A stretch of DNA of 64,000 nt from Flavobacterium flabelliforme (GCF_017948675.1 NZ_JAGFBU010000001.1:1116001-1180000); one strand, 5' to 3'. Numbered from the stretch's first letter, positions 54,190 through 63,347 are shown. Numbers and translations: made by a program. Notes: generated by a model not told the origin, from the letters alone.

Positions 54190-56292
54190 TTATATTTTAA
54201 GATGTGTTAATAATTGTAACACTTTTTCATTTTTTTCAATCTTTTTTAATTCCGAAAGTTGGTTTTCAAAAAGATTAAAATTAGTAAGATCAACTTGTAA
54301 ATTTTCAATCGCTAAAATTCGAACAGCAGCCAATTGACTTTTTAAAGACATCGTATATAACTTAGTCAACGTTTCCGCATCAATATCTTTTACTTTTACT
54401 TTATCAGAATGTTGTAAAATCAAATTAGAAAATAATAAAGCGTTGTTATCATTCTTAATATTTTTGACAACAGTTTGAATAATTAAACTGTAATTATCGA
54501 TACTTTTGATGTTAGCAATAATAGAATTTAAAATCAAAAGTGCATTATTCTCCTCTTTTTCTTTAACGTATTTATTGATTTCTTTTTGGGTATTCATCAA
54601 TAAATTTTCTTCTTTCTTACCTTTTTCCTCCCAAGCATCCTTTAAGCCAACCGTTTTATTAAAGATAATTTTATCTTCGGTCGAATCTTTATCCACATTA
54701 AAATATCCTAAACGTTGAAACTGGAATTTTTCTCCTGCTTGTACAGTAGCTAAACTTGGCTCTACAAAACCTTTTATAACTTCCAGAGAATTTGGATTCA
54801 TAAATTCTAAGAAATTTTTCTCTTTATGACTGTCTGGTGCTTCATCAATAAACAAACGATCATACAAACGAACTTCAGCTTCAATAGCATGTTTTATAGT
54901 CACCCAATGCAAGGTTCCTGCAACTTTTCTTTGGCTTGCTTCGCTCCCACTTCCACTTCTACTATCTTCATCGTAAGTAACATGAATTTCTGTAATAGTA
55001 CCTGATGCGTCTTTTACAACATGTTCACCTTTAATAATATAAGCATTTTTAAGACGGACTTCTTTACCCAAACTCAAACGGAAAAATTTAGCTGGAGCTT
55101 CTTCTAAAAAGTCTTCTCTCTCAATATATAACTCTCTTGAAAAAGGAACTTTTCTAAAACCAGCACTTTCATCTTCTTGATTATTTTCTGCTTCAAGCCA
55201 TTCTTCTTTATCTTCAGGATAATTAGTAATTACAAGTTTAATTGGATCTAAAACAGCCATTACTCTTGGAGCCGTTTTGTTTAAATCTTCACGCAAACAA
55301 AATTCTAATAGGGAAAAATCGATTACATTTTCTCTTTTGGCCACGCCTATAATTTCACAAAATTTACGAATAGAAGCTGCAGTGTACCCTCTTCTTCTTA
55401 ATCCAGAAATAGTTGGCATTCTTGGATCATCCCAACCATTTACTATATTTTCTTGAACTAACTGCAAAAGTTTACGTTTGCTCATTACCGTGTAATTCAA
55501 GTTCAAACGGGCAAATTCGTATTGATGGGGACGCACTTTATTTGCATCATAAATTTGGTCTAAAAACCAATTGTATAGTTCCCTGTGCATTACAAATTCT
55601 AATGTACAAATAGAATGTGAAATTTGCTCTATATAATCACTTTCGCCATGCGCATAATCGTACATAGGATAAATATTCCAATCATTACCAGTTCTATGAT
55701 GATGACGATGTAATATTCTGTACATCAAAGGATCTCGCATCAACATATTGGTTGATTTCATATCAATTTTAGCACGTAAAACGTGACTTCCTTCTGGATG
55801 ATCACCGTTTTTCATGGCTTCAAATAAAGCTAGATTTTCTGCTATAGTGCGATTTCTATAAGGACCATCAACACCAGGTTGTGTAGGCGTTCCTTTTTGA
55901 ATCGCCATATCTTCAGAAGATTGACTGTCTACATACGCTTTACCATTTTTGATCATTGCAACAGCCCATTCATACAACTGCTGAAAATAATCGGAAGAAT
56001 ATAATTCTTCTGTCCAATCAAATCCCAACCATTTCAAATCTTCCTTAATAGCGTCAACATATTCCTGCTCCTCTTTGGCTGGATTGGTGTCATCAAAACG
56101 TAAATTAACTGGCGCATTGTACTTTAAACCTAAACCAAAGTTCAAACAAATGGATTTGGCATGACCAATATGTAAATATCCATTAGGTTCTGGTGGAAAA
56201 CGGAAACGTAATTTATCTTTTGGAAAACCATTGGACAAACTATCCTCAATGATTTGTTCTATAAAATGGAGTGATTTTTCTTCGGTTGACAT
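54190..56292 (-). CDS. glnS: Glutamine--tRNA ligase with C-terminal extension
   Basis: A 700-residue class I synthetase. RFPPEPNGYLHIGHAKSI contains the HIGH motif (~28-45), RFDDTNPAKEE follows, and VMSKRKL (~265) is the KMSKS-equivalent. E. coli GlnRS is ~555 residues. Here ~140 additional residues at the C-terminus (from about LKDAWEEKGKKEE) form a helical, Lys/Asn/Ile-rich domain that is not part of the catalytic core. A TATCTTTG -7 box lies upstream on the minus strand (56319-56312) without a clear -33. With gltX it shows direct Gln-tRNA charging. Confidence 0.95.
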   Translation of the reverse strand: MSTEEKSLHFIEQIIEDSLSNGFPKDKLRFRFPPEPNGYLHIGHAKSICLNFGLGLKYNAPVNLRFDDTNPAKEEQEYVDAIKEDLKWLGFDWTEELYSSDYFQQLYEWAVAMIKNGKAYVDSQSSEDMAIQKGTPTQPGVDGPYRNRTIAENLALFEAMKNGDHPEGSHVLRAKIDMKSTNMLMRDPLMYRILHRHHHRTGNDWNIYPMYDYAHGESDYIEQISHSICTLEFVMHRELYNWFLDQIYDANKVRPHQYEFARLNLNYTVMSKRKLLQLVQENIVNGWDDPRMPTISGLRRRGYTAASIRKFCEIIGVAKRENVIDFSLLEFCLREDLNKTAPRVMAVLDPIKLVITNYPEDKEEWLEAENNQEDESAGFRKVPFSRELYIEREDFLEEAPAKFFRLSLGKEVRLKNAYIIKGEHVVKDASGTITEIHVTYDEDSRSGSGSEASQRKVAGTLHWVTIKHAIEAEVRLYDRLFIDEAPDSHKEKNFLEFMNPNSLEVIKGFVEPSLATVQAGEKFQFQRLGYFNVDKDSTEDKIIFNKTVGLKDAWEEKGKKEENLLMNTQKEINKYVKEKEENNALLILNSIIANIKSIDNYSLIIQTVVKNIKNDNNALLFSNLILQHSDKVKVKDIDAETLTKLYTMSLKSQLAAVRILAIENLQVDLTNFNLFENQLSELKKIEKNEKVLQLLTHLKI

Positions 56293-56401
56293 ATTTTTTT
56301 CTTAATTTTAGCAAAGATAAAAAAGTTTACAGTTATCACTTTACACTTTGCAGTTTTCTTTCAGAACTGAATTTTTCAACAAACAATATATTAAATAAAA
56401 A

Positions 56402-56761
56402 ATGGGAATTATTAAACTAAAAAATATTAGAACCTACTCCTACCACGGTTGTCTAATCGAAGAAGGAAAAATTGGATCTGATTATATAGTCAATCTAGAG
56501 GTCAAAACGGATCTAAGAAAATCAAGCATATCAGATGATTTGAAAGATACCGTAGATTATGTGCTTTTAAACAGCATTGTGGTAGAAGAAATGGCAATTC
56601 GTTCTGATTTATTAGAACATGTAGCGCATCGAATTATCAACCGTGTTTTTAATGAAATTCCAGAAGTTTCTAGAATAATTGTTGGAGTTTCTAAATTGAA
56701 TCCTCCTATTGGTGGTGATGTTGAAGCGGTTACGATTGAAATGGAAGAATACAGAAGTTAA
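56402..56761 (+). CDS. folB: Dihydroneopterin aldolase
   Basis: 119 residues, the normal size for FolB, which splits dihydroneopterin in folate synthesis. IRTYSYHGCLIEEGKIGSDYIVNLEV contains the substrate-binding HG...EE region. DTVDYVLLNSIVVEEMA and LLEHVAHRIINRVF (E of the active site) are next. VGVSKLNPPIGGDVEAV carries the catalytic KxxPP lysine. It is divergent from glnS and upstream of the tRNA gene. Confidence 0.94.
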   Translation: MGIIKLKNIRTYSYHGCLIEEGKIGSDYIVNLEVKTDLRKSSISDDLKDTVDYVLLNSIVVEEMAIRSDLLEHVAHRIINRVFNEIPEVSRIIVGVSKLNPPIGGDVEAVTIEMEEYRS

Positions 56762-56841
56762 TATTAATTATTGTTGAGTAGCTATTTTAGATTTCATATT
56801 TTAAAGGAAAATAATTATCTGTTTTATTTAGAATTTGAAAT

Positions 56842-56871
56842 TTGGAATTTGATTTTTTTATAGTACATTTG
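56842..56871 (+). promoter_or_regulatory. Promoter of tRNA-Cys
   Basis: TTG (56842-56844), 19 bases, TACATTTG (56864-56871): an excellent consensus match 17 bases before the mature tRNA 5' end. Confidence 0.78.
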
Positions 56872-56888
56872 CAAACCAATAAATAATT

Positions 56889-56959
56889 GGCGTCGTGGCC
56901 GAGTGGCTAGGCTGGGCTCTGCAAAAGCTCCTACTCCGGTTCGAATCCGGACGATGCCT
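56889..56959 (+). tRNA. tRNA-Cys (GCA)
   Basis: A 71-base cloverleaf. Acceptor GGCGTCG/CGATGCC (one G-U pair), anticodon stem GGGCT/AGCTC with loop CTGCAAA (anticodon GCA), T arm TCCGG-TTCGAAT-CCGGA, and discriminator U73 as expected for tRNA-Cys. CCA is not encoded. Its 3' end (from GTTCGAATCC) is the founding member of the tandem array that follows. Confidence 0.96.
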
Positions 56960-56961
56960 CT

Positions 56962-56993
56962 AAAACCTTCAAGGAAACTTGGAGGTTTTTTTT
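56962..56993 (+). terminator. Terminator directly after tRNA-Cys
   Basis: A 10-bp stem AACCTTCAAG / CTTGGAGGTT (one G-U) capped by a GAAA tetraloop and followed by eight T, three bases after the tRNA. The same hairpin is part of each downstream repeat unit. Confidence 0.93.
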
Positions 56994-57029
56994 ATGTCTA
57001 ATTTTTAAGAAAAATTAATTAAAAATAGT

Positions 57030-57988
57030 GTTCGAATCCGAACGATCCCTCTGAAACCTTCAAGGAAACTTGGAGGTTTTTTTATGTCTAATTTTTAAGA
57101 AAAATTAATTAAATATAGTGTTCGAATCCCGACGATGCCTCTAAAACCTTCAAGGAAACTTGGAGGTTTTTTTTATGTCTAATTTTTAAGAAAAATTAAT
57201 GAAAGATAGTGTTCGAATCCCGACGATGCCTCTGAAACGTTCAAGAAAACTTAGAGTTTTTTTATGTCTAATTTTTAAGAAAAATTAATTAAAGAAAGTG
57301 TTCTAATCCCGACGATGCCTCTGAAACCTTCAAAGAAACTTGGAGGTTTTTTTAGGTCTAATTTTTAATAAAAATTAATGAAAGATAGTGTTCGAATCCG
57401 GACAAAGCCTCTGAAACCTTCAACGAAACTTGGAGGTTTTTTTAGGTCTAATTTTTAAGAAAAATTAATGAAAGATAGTGTTCGAATCCGGACAAAGCCT
57501 CTGAAATCTTCTATTAAACTTGGAGGTTTTTTTAGGTCTAATTTTTAAGAAAAATTAATTAAAGATAGTGTTCTAATCCCGACGATGCCTCTGAAACCTT
57601 CAACGAAACTTGGAGGTTTTTTTTATGTCTAATTTTTAAGAAAAATTAATTAAAGATAGTGTTCGAATCCGGACGATGCCTCTGAAACCTTCAAGGAAAC
57701 TTGGAGGTTTTTTTTATGTCTAATTTTTAAGAAAAATTAATTAAAGATAGTGTTCGAATCCCGACGATGCCTCTAAAACCTTCAAGGAAACTTGGAGGTT
57801 TTTTTTATGTCTAATTTTTAAGAAAAATTAATGAAAGATAGTGTTCGAATCCCGACGATGCCTCTGAAACGTTCAAGAAAACTTGGAGGTTTTTTATGTC
57901 TTATTTTTAATAAAAATTAATTAAAGATAGTGTTCGAATCCCGACGATGCCTCTAAAACCTTCAAGGAAACGTGGAGGTTTATTACTA
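57030..57988 (+). repeat. Eleven tandem ~90-bp repeats of tRNA-Cys 3' end plus terminator
   Basis: Units begin at 57030, 57120, 57211, 57300, 57390, 57480, 57570, 57661, 57752, 57843 and 57932 (period 89-91). Each has three parts. The first is the tRNA-Cys 3' strand, from the T loop GTTCGAATCC through GACGATGCCTCT. The second is the GAAA-loop terminator hairpin with T run. The third is a spacer with the palindrome AATTTTTAAGAAAAATT. The 57661 unit keeps 23 bases identical to the tRNA end. Others vary (GACAAAGCC, TTCTAATCC, ATCTTCTATTAAAC). The 5' half of the T arm (CCG) is absent, so no unit can fold as a tRNA. The last unit is cut after GGAGGTTTATT. Confidence 0.96.
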
Positions 57989-58133
57989 TATTTTAGATAA
58001 TTTGAAATAAAACTTTTTTAAGTATTTTTCACCTTACAAGCTTATTAAAAAGAGTATATAAATTGTTAGTAAGTTCCAATATTTCGATTATAATTAATTA
58101 AGTATCTAATATTCAACTATTAAATAGTGAGTA

Positions 58134-58174
58134 TAAAAAAATCCTAATTCTGAATAATTATTCAGAATTAGGAT
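58134..58174 (-). terminator. Terminator of the LysE-family gene
   Basis: A perfect 34-base palindrome (58141-58174; half-site ATCCTAATTCTGAATAA) followed on the minus strand by six U. Confidence 0.9.
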
Positions 58175-58203
58175 ATAGTGTTATTAATAAAACTTTTAAA
58201 AGC

Positions 58204-58884
58204 TTATTTATCAATTTTTTCTAAGGCATGTTTTACCATTTCTTTTTCTTTTGGAAACCAACCTTGTGTGATTAAAACTGTTCCAAAAACCATTAAAACA
58301 ATACTGATTCCTTTTTTAATTTTTAAAATATTTACTGGTGTCAATTTATTCTTTAACTGTTTTGCCAAGATTATTTTGATACAATCAACAATTAAATAAG
58401 ACAAAATTACGGTTACAAAAAAAGTTATCATTCTTGAGTTTTGCATTTCTAGTTTTGGTCCTACCGAGATAATTACTGCCAACCAAAAACCAAGAACTCC
58501 TATGTTTATAATATTCAAAAAGAAACCTTTTACGAATAAACTTCCATAGTTCTTTTTTATAATCTCTTTATCAATCAAATCGGTATTGATTTTCTGTTCA
58601 TTTTTTAATTTAATAAAAGATATCAAACCATAAACTAACATTAATATTCCTCCAAAAATAAAAAGAGCAGGCTTGTCTTTTAAGTTTTGAATTAATCTGA
58701 AACTACCTAAATAAGCAATTCCGATAAAAACAATATCTCCTAAAATTACACCTAAATCAAAAACTAAAGCGGCTCTAAATCCTTTTAAAATACTAGTTTC
58801 TAGCAAAATAAAGAATACAGGACCTATCATAAAACTTAAGAAAATTCCCCAAGGAATACCTGCTAAAATATCGTTTACCATCAA
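58204..58884 (-). CDS. LysE family transporter
   Basis: 226 residues with about six transmembrane helices. The start MVNDILAGIPWGIFLSFMIGPVFFILLETSIL carries the LysE/RhtB GxxxGPxxF pattern near residues 14-24, and ALVFDLGVILGDIVFIGIAYLG follows. The family exports amino acids or related solutes; the substrate is not determinable. It is followed by a strong terminator. A promoter candidate lies just upstream, inside the end of the head-GIN gene. Confidence 0.87.
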   Translation of the reverse strand: MMVNDILAGIPWGIFLSFMIGPVFFILLETSILKGFRAALVFDLGVILGDIVFIGIAYLGSFRLIQNLKDKPALFIFGGILMLVYGLISFIKLKNEQKINTDLIDKEIIKKNYGSLFVKGFFLNIINIGVLGFWLAVIISVGPKLEMQNSRMITFFVTVILSYLIVDCIKIILAKQLKNKLTPVNILKIKKGISIVLMVFGTVLITQGWFPKEKEMVKHALEKIDK

Positions 58885-58904
58885 AAATGTACATTTATTA
58901 CCAA

Positions 58905-58937
58905 CAAATCTAATGTAATTTACTAATTTTTCTCCAA
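58905..58937 (-). promoter_or_regulatory. Candidate promoter of the LysE-family gene
   Basis: Minus strand: TTG (58937-58935), 22 bases, TAGATTTG (58912-58905), 21 bases before the start codon. The -33 part lies within the head-GIN coding end. Confidence 0.4.
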
Positions 58938-59591
58938 AATTGTTCCACCAATAAAAATTTCTTGGTTAATTTGTTTTGGTTTTCCATAGATAAAAATAGA
59001 GCCTCCAGCTTTTACTTTAGCCTCAACCAAAGTACTAGCATTAATTTCAGCTTGTCCTCCTGCAGAAACTGTAATAGTAGTTTGAGAAGTATTTAAATCT
59101 TTAGCATTTAGAATACCTCCAGAAGTAATAGCTACATTTTGATTGGTAGATTTACCTGAAAGAGAAATAATTCCGCCTGAATTTACTTTTACACTTACCT
59201 TTTCAACATCAACATTTAAGCTTAATTCACCACCCGATTTTGCATTCAACTCTAAACTAGTTTGTTTAAAATCATTCGCACTAGTTATAGAACTTCCCTC
59301 ACTTACTGCAATACTTTCTAGATTTTTATAATATAATTTCACCACAATATCATTCCCAGATAATAGCTTTGGAAAAGGCATTCTTATTTTTAAATCTCCA
59401 TTTTTATTGACCGTTTCAACTTCTGCAGCACGTGATCCAGTAATTTCTAATTTGTTTTCGTTTGCAGCTATCAACTGAACTGAAATTTTATCAAAAACTT
59501 TGACTTGATCAAAATCACCTAGGTTTCTACTTACTTGTGCATGTGTAAATTGTGCTAAAAGCACCAATGCAATAATTACTACTTTTTTCAT
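58923..59591 (-). CDS. Head-GIN domain (DUF2807) exported protein
   Basis: 222 residues with a signal peptide (VVIIALVLLAQFTHAQ). The repetitive beta-helix-like body (FDQVKVFDKISVQLIAANENKLEI; SGGELSLNVDVEKVSVKVNSGG; AGGQAEINASTLVEAKVKAGGSI) is typical of the head-GIN/DUF2807 family, called putative adhesins, whose function is unproven. No sorting domain. It starts 4 bases after the rnr stop, so it is probably co-transcribed with rnr. Confidence 0.88.
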   Translation of the reverse strand: MKKVVIIALVLLAQFTHAQVSRNLGDFDQVKVFDKISVQLIAANENKLEITGSRAAEVETVNKNGDLKIRMPFPKLLSGNDIVVKLYYKNLESIAVSEGSSITSANDFKQTSLELNAKSGGELSLNVDVEKVSVKVNSGGIISLSGKSTNQNVAITSGGILNAKDLNTSQTTITVSAGGQAEINASTLVEAKVKAGGSIFIYGKPKQINQEIFIGGTILEKN

Positions 59592-59595
59592 TTTT

Positions 59596-61788
59596 TTATT
59601 TTAATGGTTCTTCCACTCTTCTTAAAAAATTAAAGTCCAATTGTTTTTTTACTAAATCGGCATTTTTTACTTTAACGTAAATTTCGTCTCCTAATTGTAA
59701 TAATTTACCAGAAGTTTCACCTTTTAGCGCATATTGTTTTTCATCAAAGGTGTAATAATCATCTTTAATATCTCTAATTCTACACATTCCTTCACATTTA
59801 TTTTCGATAATTTCGACATAAATACCCCATTCCGTAACACCAGAAATAACACCCAGGAATTCTTCATCTTTATGATCTTGCATGTATTTAACCTGCATGT
59901 ATTTGATAGAATCGCGTTCTGCATTGGTTGCCAAACCTTCCATGGTTGAAGAATGCAAACATTTAGTTTCATAGGTTTCTTCATCTACAGATTTTCCTCC
60001 ATCAAGATAATGCTGTAACAATCTATGCACCATAATATCTGGATAACGACGAATAGGCGACGTAAAATGAGAATAATAATCAAATGCTAAACCATAATGA
60101 CCAATATTATCTGTAGAGTATTTGGCTTTACTCATACTTCTAATAGCTAATGTATCAATAAGATTTTGCTCTTTTTTACCATTTACTTGCTCCATTAAGC
60201 TATTCAATGATTTAGAAATATCGCCTTTATTACGGAAATCTATTTTATAACCAAACTTTGCAATTACCGTTTGCATGGCAATTAACTTGTCTTCGTTGGG
60301 CTCATCGTGAATTCTATAAATAAAAGTTTTCTTTTGTTTTCCTATATATTCAGCTACTTTTCTGTTGGCCAATAACATAAACTCTTCAATTAGATGATTG
60401 GCATCTTTAGAAACTTTAAAATAAACACCTTGAGGTTCTCCGTTTTCATCTAAATTAAACTTCACTTCTACTTTATCAAAAGTGATCGCTCCTTCGGCCA
60501 TTCTCTTTTTTCTAAGAATTTTAGCGAGCGCATCTAATTTTAGCGTCGCTTCTACAATATCTTCAGAAACTTTATAAGAACTACCTGTAATAGAAATTTC
60601 TTCTGGAATTGTATCGTCTTTAGTCTCTATGATGTATTGTGCTTCCTCATAAGCAAAACGTTGATCAGAAAAAATAACTGTTCTTCCAAACCATTGATTC
60701 ATTACTTGCGAATCTTCATTGATTTCAAACACTGCAGAAAAGGTATATTTCTCTTCATTTGGACGCAATGAACAAGCAAAGTTTGATAATACTTCGGGTA
60801 ACATGGGCACTACTCTATCTACTAAATATACAGAAGTTGCTCTTTGATACGCTTCATCATCTAGGATTGTTCCTTCTTGAAGATAATACGAAACATCGGC
60901 AATGTGAATACCAATTTCATAATTCCCATTTTCTAATTTTTTGAAAGATAAGGCATCATCAAAATCTTTCGCATCTTTTGGGTCGATAGTAAAAGTCAAC
61001 GTATCGCGCATGTCACGACGTTTGGCAATTTCACTTTCGGTTATAGAGGTATCTATTTTTTGTGCAAAGGTCTCTACTTCAATAGGAAATTCTGATGGCA
61101 AACCATATTCGGCAAGAATAGCATGAATCTCAGTATCATGTTCTCCTGGTTTTCCTAACACTTTTATAACAGATCCAAAAGGACTGTCTGCTTTGGCTGG
61201 CCAATCTTCAATATGAACTAAAACTACATCTCCTTGCTCTGCCTCACCTATTTTATCTTTTGGAATAAAAATATCAGTATACATTTTTGGATTTGCAGTA
61301 GAAACAAAAGCAAAATTGGCTTGTATATCAATTACACCTACAAAATCAGTTTTGTGTCTTTCTATAACCTCAATAACTTCACCTTCTGGTTTTTTACCTT
61401 GTCTTTTATTGTAAACATAAACTTTGACAATATCTTTATCTAAAGCATGATTCAGATTATTGGTCGGGATAAATACATCTTCGTCAAGATCAGCACAAAC
61501 AAAATAGGCTGTTTTACGACCAGTCATATCAATTTTACCTTCGTAATAATCTTTACTAACTGCTTTAATTAAATATTTTCCTGGTTCTGATTCAATAATT
61601 TTATTTTGTGAAGCTAAAATCTTTAAATCTTTTATAATTTGATTTCTACTTTCGGTATCATCAAGCTCTAGCTTTGCTCCTATTTGTTTATAATTGAATG
61701 CTTTATTAGCACTTTGCGATAATATTTTTATTATTTTATCGGAGAAATCTTTCCCTTTTTTTATCGGCTTTCTTAATCTTTTACTCAT
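59596..61788 (-). CDS. rnr: Ribonuclease R
   Basis: A 730-residue RNase II-superfamily 3'-5' exoribonuclease that degrades structured RNA. An N-terminal winged-helix-like segment (KIIKILSQSANKAFNYKQIGAKL) is followed by cold-shock domains (YEGKIDMTGRKTAYFV). The RNB catalytic core has TIDPKDAKDFDDALSF (the metal-binding Asp cluster, ~265-280) and HYGLAFDYYSHFTSPIRRYPDIMVHRLL. A C-terminal S1 domain (FLGVISGVTEWGIYVEI) ends the protein. The usual Lys-rich tail is short. Confidence 0.95.
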   Translation of the reverse strand: MSKRLRKPIKKGKDFSDKIIKILSQSANKAFNYKQIGAKLELDDTESRNQIIKDLKILASQNKIIESEPGKYLIKAVSKDYYEGKIDMTGRKTAYFVCADLDEDVFIPTNNLNHALDKDIVKVYVYNKRQGKKPEGEVIEVIERHKTDFVGVIDIQANFAFVSTANPKMYTDIFIPKDKIGEAEQGDVVLVHIEDWPAKADSPFGSVIKVLGKPGEHDTEIHAILAEYGLPSEFPIEVETFAQKIDTSITESEIAKRRDMRDTLTFTIDPKDAKDFDDALSFKKLENGNYEIGIHIADVSYYLQEGTILDDEAYQRATSVYLVDRVVPMLPEVLSNFACSLRPNEEKYTFSAVFEINEDSQVMNQWFGRTVIFSDQRFAYEEAQYIIETKDDTIPEEISITGSSYKVSEDIVEATLKLDALAKILRKKRMAEGAITFDKVEVKFNLDENGEPQGVYFKVSKDANHLIEEFMLLANRKVAEYIGKQKKTFIYRIHDEPNEDKLIAMQTVIAKFGYKIDFRNKGDISKSLNSLMEQVNGKKEQNLIDTLAIRSMSKAKYSTDNIGHYGLAFDYYSHFTSPIRRYPDIMVHRLLQHYLDGGKSVDEETYETKCLHSSTMEGLATNAERDSIKYMQVKYMQDHKDEEFLGVISGVTEWGIYVEIIENKCEGMCRIRDIKDDYYTFDEKQYALKGETSGKLLQLGDEIYVKVKNADLVKKQLDFNFLRRVEEPLK

Positions 61789-61907
61789 AAATTCTTTTCT
61801 TAAAAGTCTAAAATTACAAAATAGTAAACTGTTATCGATAAAGATAAGCCATATTTAAAGAAAATATAACTTTACAGAATAGTTGTATCTTTATAAAAAG
61901 TATAAAT

Positions 61908-62141
61908 ATGGAAGAATTCAAAACAGTGGCAATTTTCAATTATTCACATGAAATCGTTGTCCTGAAACATTTATTAGATCAAGAAGAAATTCATTATTTT
62001 TTTGAAAATGAAATTATGTCCTCTTTTGCACCAATGTATTCAAATGCTTTGGGCGGAATTAAACTTAAAATTCATCCAAACGATTTTGAAAAAGTGCAAG
62101 AGTTATTGGATAACCTAAATAACAATTTGACCATCGTTTAA
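61908..62141 (+). CDS. DUF2007 family small protein
   Basis: 77 residues starting EEFKTVAIFNYSHEIVVLKHLLDQEEIHYFFENE, matching the putative signal-transducing DUF2007 fold (a ferredoxin-like small domain that tracks a ligand or partner of unknown identity). The middle SNALGGIKLKIHPNDFEKVQELL is also typical. A TATCTTTA box sits near 61886. It is the last gene before the gene-free, DnaA-box-rich stretch. Confidence 0.8.
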   Translation: MEEFKTVAIFNYSHEIVVLKHLLDQEEIHYFFENEIMSSFAPMYSNALGGIKLKIHPNDFEKVQELLDNLNNNLTIV

Positions 62142-62149
62142 AGTAGTGC

Positions 62150-62820
62150 TCATTCTCAAATAATTTTTTTGAAAGTTTATTTTTTTTGAAAGTTGTCAAC
62201 ATATATTAATATAAACAAAAAGAAAATTTAAATTTAAAATCTTTCTTGGTTGTTATTATAGCTTGTTAATAGTTGCAATAAATTTATTTTAAAAAGCATT
62301 GAAATCAAGTTTCAAGAGGTTATATTGAGTTATCAACATACTTATATTTTTATAAAGTATTCGTTTCTAAGCTTTTTTCAATAGTAATTAACAATCGTTG
62401 ATAACCCTTTTTATATTGAATTTGTAAATAACTTCAACTATCATTTTTTGTTGATAACCTACTTTTTAATATTGATAACTATTCTAAAAAATAAGCTAAC
62501 TAAATTAGGATTTCTAATGTCGGTTTTGGATTAGGTATTTTTTATTGATATCCAAAAAAAACTTCTAATATTCTATCCTAAGTTATGAACAATAAATGTT
62601 AATTTAAGGTTAACTGAATATCAAGTAGTTAGCTTTCACTATTAACAATGCAAAATTTTAACATATTTATTTTATAATTAACATTGATTATCAACTATTT
62701 ATAGAACCGATATAATTGTTGATAACTCATAATCTAATGGTTTACTGCTGCTTAAGTTGTTTATTATAACTAAATAATATTATTGTACATATAATTAAAG
62801 TCTTGCTTAAAATAACCCTC
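62150..62820. other. Candidate chromosomal replication origin (DnaA-box-like cluster)
   Basis: A ~740-base gene-free, very AT-rich stretch. Exact TTATCAACA (one base from the DnaA box TTATCCACA) occurs at 62330-62338 (+), 62449-62457 (-) and 62717-62725 (-). Near matches are at 62193 (TTGTCAACA), 62396 (-, TTATCAACG), 62470 (-, TTATCAATA) and 62688 (TTATCAACT). Large genes to the left are mainly transcribed leftward and rpiB rightward, as expected around an origin. The parS cluster is 16 kb away. dnaA itself is not in view, which is common for Bacteroidota origins. Confidence 0.5.
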
Positions 62821-62827
62821 ATTTTTA

Positions 62828-62860
62828 TTGAATAGTATAGACTTACTTTATTTAAATTTG
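62828..62860 (+). promoter_or_regulatory. Promoter of rpiB
   Basis: TTG (62828-62830), 22 bases, TAAATTTG (62853-62860), 25 bases before the ATG. Confidence 0.6.
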
Positions 62861-62885
62861 CAGCACACAACTTAAAAAATAGAGT

Positions 62886-63314
62886 ATGAAAATCTCAATA
62901 GGAAATGATCACGCAGGACCAGATTACAAAAAAGCAATTGTAGATATGCTTCAAGCAAAAGGATATGAGGTAACTAATTACGGAACCGATACTACAGCAA
63001 GTGTTGATTATCCTGATTTTGGTCATCCCGTTGCAACAGATGTTGCCGAAGGAAAAGCTGATTTTGGAATTATTATTTGCGGAAGCGGTAACGGAATTGC
63101 GATGACGGCTAACAAACATCAAAAAGTTCGTGCTGCTTTGTGTTGGATGAAAGAAATTGCAGCTTTAGCGCGTCAGCATAACGATGCCAATATTATTAGT
63201 ATTCCTGCACGTTATACTTCTATTGCACAAGCAGTAGAAATGGTTGAAACTTTCTTAAATACTGATTTTGAAGGCGGAAGACATCAAACTAGAGTGGATA
63301 AAATTTCTTGCTAA
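62886..63314 (+). CDS. rpiB: Ribose-5-phosphate isomerase B
   Basis: 142 residues of the LacAB/RpiB family, which interconverts ribose-5-phosphate and ribulose-5-phosphate in the pentose phosphate pathway. Seen are GNDHAGPDYKKAIVDML (His of substrate binding), TDTTASVDYPDFGHPVA, and the active-site loop IICGSGNGIAMTANKHQKVRAALC with the catalytic Cys. ARQHNDANIISIPARYT is also present. Length is normal. Confidence 0.96.
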   Translation: MKISIGNDHAGPDYKKAIVDMLQAKGYEVTNYGTDTTASVDYPDFGHPVATDVAEGKADFGIIICGSGNGIAMTANKHQKVRAALCWMKEIAALARQHNDANIISIPARYTSIAQAVEMVETFLNTDFEGGRHQTRVDKISC

Positions 63315-63347
63315 AAAAATTGCGGTGCTTCGCACCAAATAAATAGG

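Noticed and set aside
57030..57960. Additional tRNA genes suggested by GTTCGAATCC motifs
   Set aside because: Only the 3' strand of the T arm and acceptor is present. There is no D arm, anticodon arm or 5' acceptor strand.
56939..57990. CRISPR-like array of ~90-bp repeats
   Set aside because: There are no short constant repeats with unique spacers. The whole unit repeats, it derives from the tRNA-Cys 3' end plus terminator, and no cas genes are near.
59425..59440. CACGTG core near 59431, and another near 46706, as further parS sites
   Set aside because: The flanking bases do not match TGTT/AACA. Only the six-base core is shared.
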